Shown here: piece after piece, positions 4,880 to 5,986 of the stretch
Numbering within the stretch: position 1 is the stretch's first letter
Layout of the letters: each line of letters starts with the position of its first letter
Source: an uncultured Collinsella sp.
GTDB lineage: Bacteria; Actinomycetota; Coriobacteriia; Coriobacteriales; Coriobacteriaceae
Length of the DNA: 5,986 nucleotides
Direction: 5' to 3'
NCBI GenBank assembly: GCA_938036665.1
Contig: CALHWR010000212.1
Span: forward strand, 1-5,986
Translations under genes and position numbers: made by a program
The notes under the pieces: model-generated
What the model was told of the DNA's origin: nothing
Seen by the model: only the letters and a program-made list of their open reading frames with translations
Databases searched by the model: none

Positions 4880-5986
4880 TTAAAGCTCAAGCTCGTTCAA
4901 ACGTAAGATCGCCACGATATAAATCTTGAGCGCCTGCTTGAGCTGTTCCTCGTTGGCGCACTCGTTGGGACCGTGCATCTGGCCGCCCCACTCGGGCAGC
5001 TCCAGACCGGTCTCCTCGGGGCCAAACGAGACGGCGCGGGCAAAGTTGCGCGCGTACGTGCCGCCGCCCATGGCAAAGGGCTCAGCATGCTTGCCCGTAA
5101 ACTCGTTATAGGTATCAATAAGCGCCTTCACGGCCGGATCGTCGGCAGAGACCGAGAACGGCACCTTCGCACGACCCACACGGCACGTCACGCCAAAACG
5201 GCCCACGAGCGGATCGAGCTGCTCGCGGATGGTATCGGCACTCGTGCTGTCGGGGAAGCGCACGTCGATGACCTGCTCAATATGGCCATCCACCACGCGG
5301 ATGACGCCAGCGTTGCAGGTAAGCGGGCCAAACGCCGGACTCGTCGCATCGATACCCAGGCCGCGACCATAGGCGTCCGCATGCACAAAGGCCAGGAACT
5401 TGACGAACTCGTGCTCGGCAGGCGTCAGCAGGCGCTCGTCGCGTGCACCAAACGCGTCCTCGGCCTCGCGCAGATACGCCACGATCAGCCCGACGGCGTT
5501 GATCGTTCCCTCTGGCATCGAGGCATGACCGCCAATGCCGTGGGCGAAAATCTGCGCATGCCCGTTATCGAGCGCCGTGATCTCCAGGCGGTCGCCGTTC
5601 TCGACCGGCGCCGGCAGCTCATCGGCGGCAATCGCAAGCTCGCAGATAGACTGCGACGGAATGGCGTTGCTCGCCTCGGCACCGCTCCAGGACACAATGC
5701 GCCCGCCGTCGATCTTGGAGCTCACAAATGTCGCCCCAAACTGGCCCTTCTCGGCATTACAGACCGGGAACTCGGCATCGGGCGTAAACAGAAAGTCGGG
5801 GTTCGCGTGGTTCTCCAGATAATGGTGAACGTCGGACATGCCCACTTCCTCATCGCAGCCCAGCAGTGCGCGGAAGGTGTAGCGCGGAACAATGCCGTGC
5901 TTGAGCAGATAGGCGCCGGCGTAGAGCGACAGCACCGCCGGACCCTTGTCGTCGATAACGCCGCGGCCGAGCAGCCAGCCCTCGCG
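4880..5986 (-). CDS. M20 family zinc dipeptidase (PepV-like), 5' end missing
   Basis: The frame is open to the right edge, giving 368 residues. PepV-type enzymes have about 470, so roughly 100 N-terminal residues, including the first zinc histidine, lie outside. A GTG at 5935 is not the start, because the 17 codons before it encode GRGVIDDKGP, a core family motif. Counting from the window edge, motifs are the bridging aspartate pair D12-D13, the catalytic glutamates in CDEEVG (E46-E47), zinc Asp D70 in TPDAEFP, a substrate-binding His in GGHASMPEG (H154), GGGTYAR (307-313) and the last zinc ligand in MHGPNE (H338). The enzyme should hydrolyse dipeptides in the cytoplasm, helping use imported peptides. 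The lid domain lies roughly at 80-280. It is upstream of the pst operon but separated from it by a terminator-like hairpin. Exact substrate range cannot be read from the sequence. Confidence 0.93.
   Translation of the reverse strand, partial: REGWLLGRGVIDDKGPAVLSLYAGAYLLKHGIVPRYTFRALLGCDEEVGMSDVHHYLENHANPDFLFTPDAEFPVCNAEKGQFGATFVSSKIDGGRIVSWSGAEASNAIPSQSICELAIAADELPAPVENGDRLEITALDNGHAQIFAHGIGGHASMPEGTINAVGLIVAYLREAEDAFGARDERLLTPAEHEFVKFLAFVHADAYGRGLGIDATSPAFGPLTCNAGVIRVVDGHIEQVIDVRFPDSTSADTIREQLDPLVGRFGVTCRVGRAKVPFSVSADDPAVKALIDTYNEFTGKHAEPFAMGGGTYARNFARAVSFGPEETGLELPEWGGQMHGPNECANEEQLKQALKIYIVAILRLNELEL

Noticed and set aside
4880..5935. The dipeptidase starting at GTG 5935
   Set aside because: The preceding 17 in-frame codons encode the conserved GRGVIDDKGP motif, so the gene continues beyond the right edge and this GTG is internal.

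Overview
The window is GC-rich, and every supported gene lies on the minus strand. Gene order and protein style point to a gut actinobacterium of the Coriobacteriia, most likely Collinsella. The reasons are heavy use of GAC/GTC/CTG codons, a twin-arginine lipoprotein signal on PstS, an actinobacterial-type ABC-F protein and a PepV-like dipeptidase. The genus is inferred from these features and was not checked by a search.

Read in the direction of transcription, from right to left, the layout is as follows. (1) Bases 5986-4880 hold a zinc dipeptidase of the M20/PepV family, cut by the right edge of the window. (2) Bases 4832-4764 hold a long hairpin with a U-rich tail that probably ends that transcript and may also be a dispersed palindromic repeat. 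(3) About 200 bases of promoter and leader DNA follow, with a candidate PHO box made of direct repeats spaced 11 bp and a leader hairpin. (4) Bases 4560-900 hold a compact high-affinity phosphate uptake operon, pstS-pstC-pstA-pstB. Its junctions are 25 bp, an 8 bp overlap and a 4 bp overlap. (5) A strong intrinsic terminator lies at 844-807. (6) A short palindrome at 755-789 carries a GGTGCCTGTCCCC core like those of REP/RAYT-type repeats. (7) The first 231 codons of an ABC-F ATPase run off the left edge (694-1).

PstS is expected to be a lipoprotein on the outer face of the membrane that captures phosphate. PstC and PstA form the channel and PstB drives transport with ATP. The operon ends without phoU, so the usual PhoU regulator must be encoded elsewhere or be absent. 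Most of the window is conserved housekeeping sequence. The parts most worth a second look are the three non-coding structures and the regulatory region of pstS.
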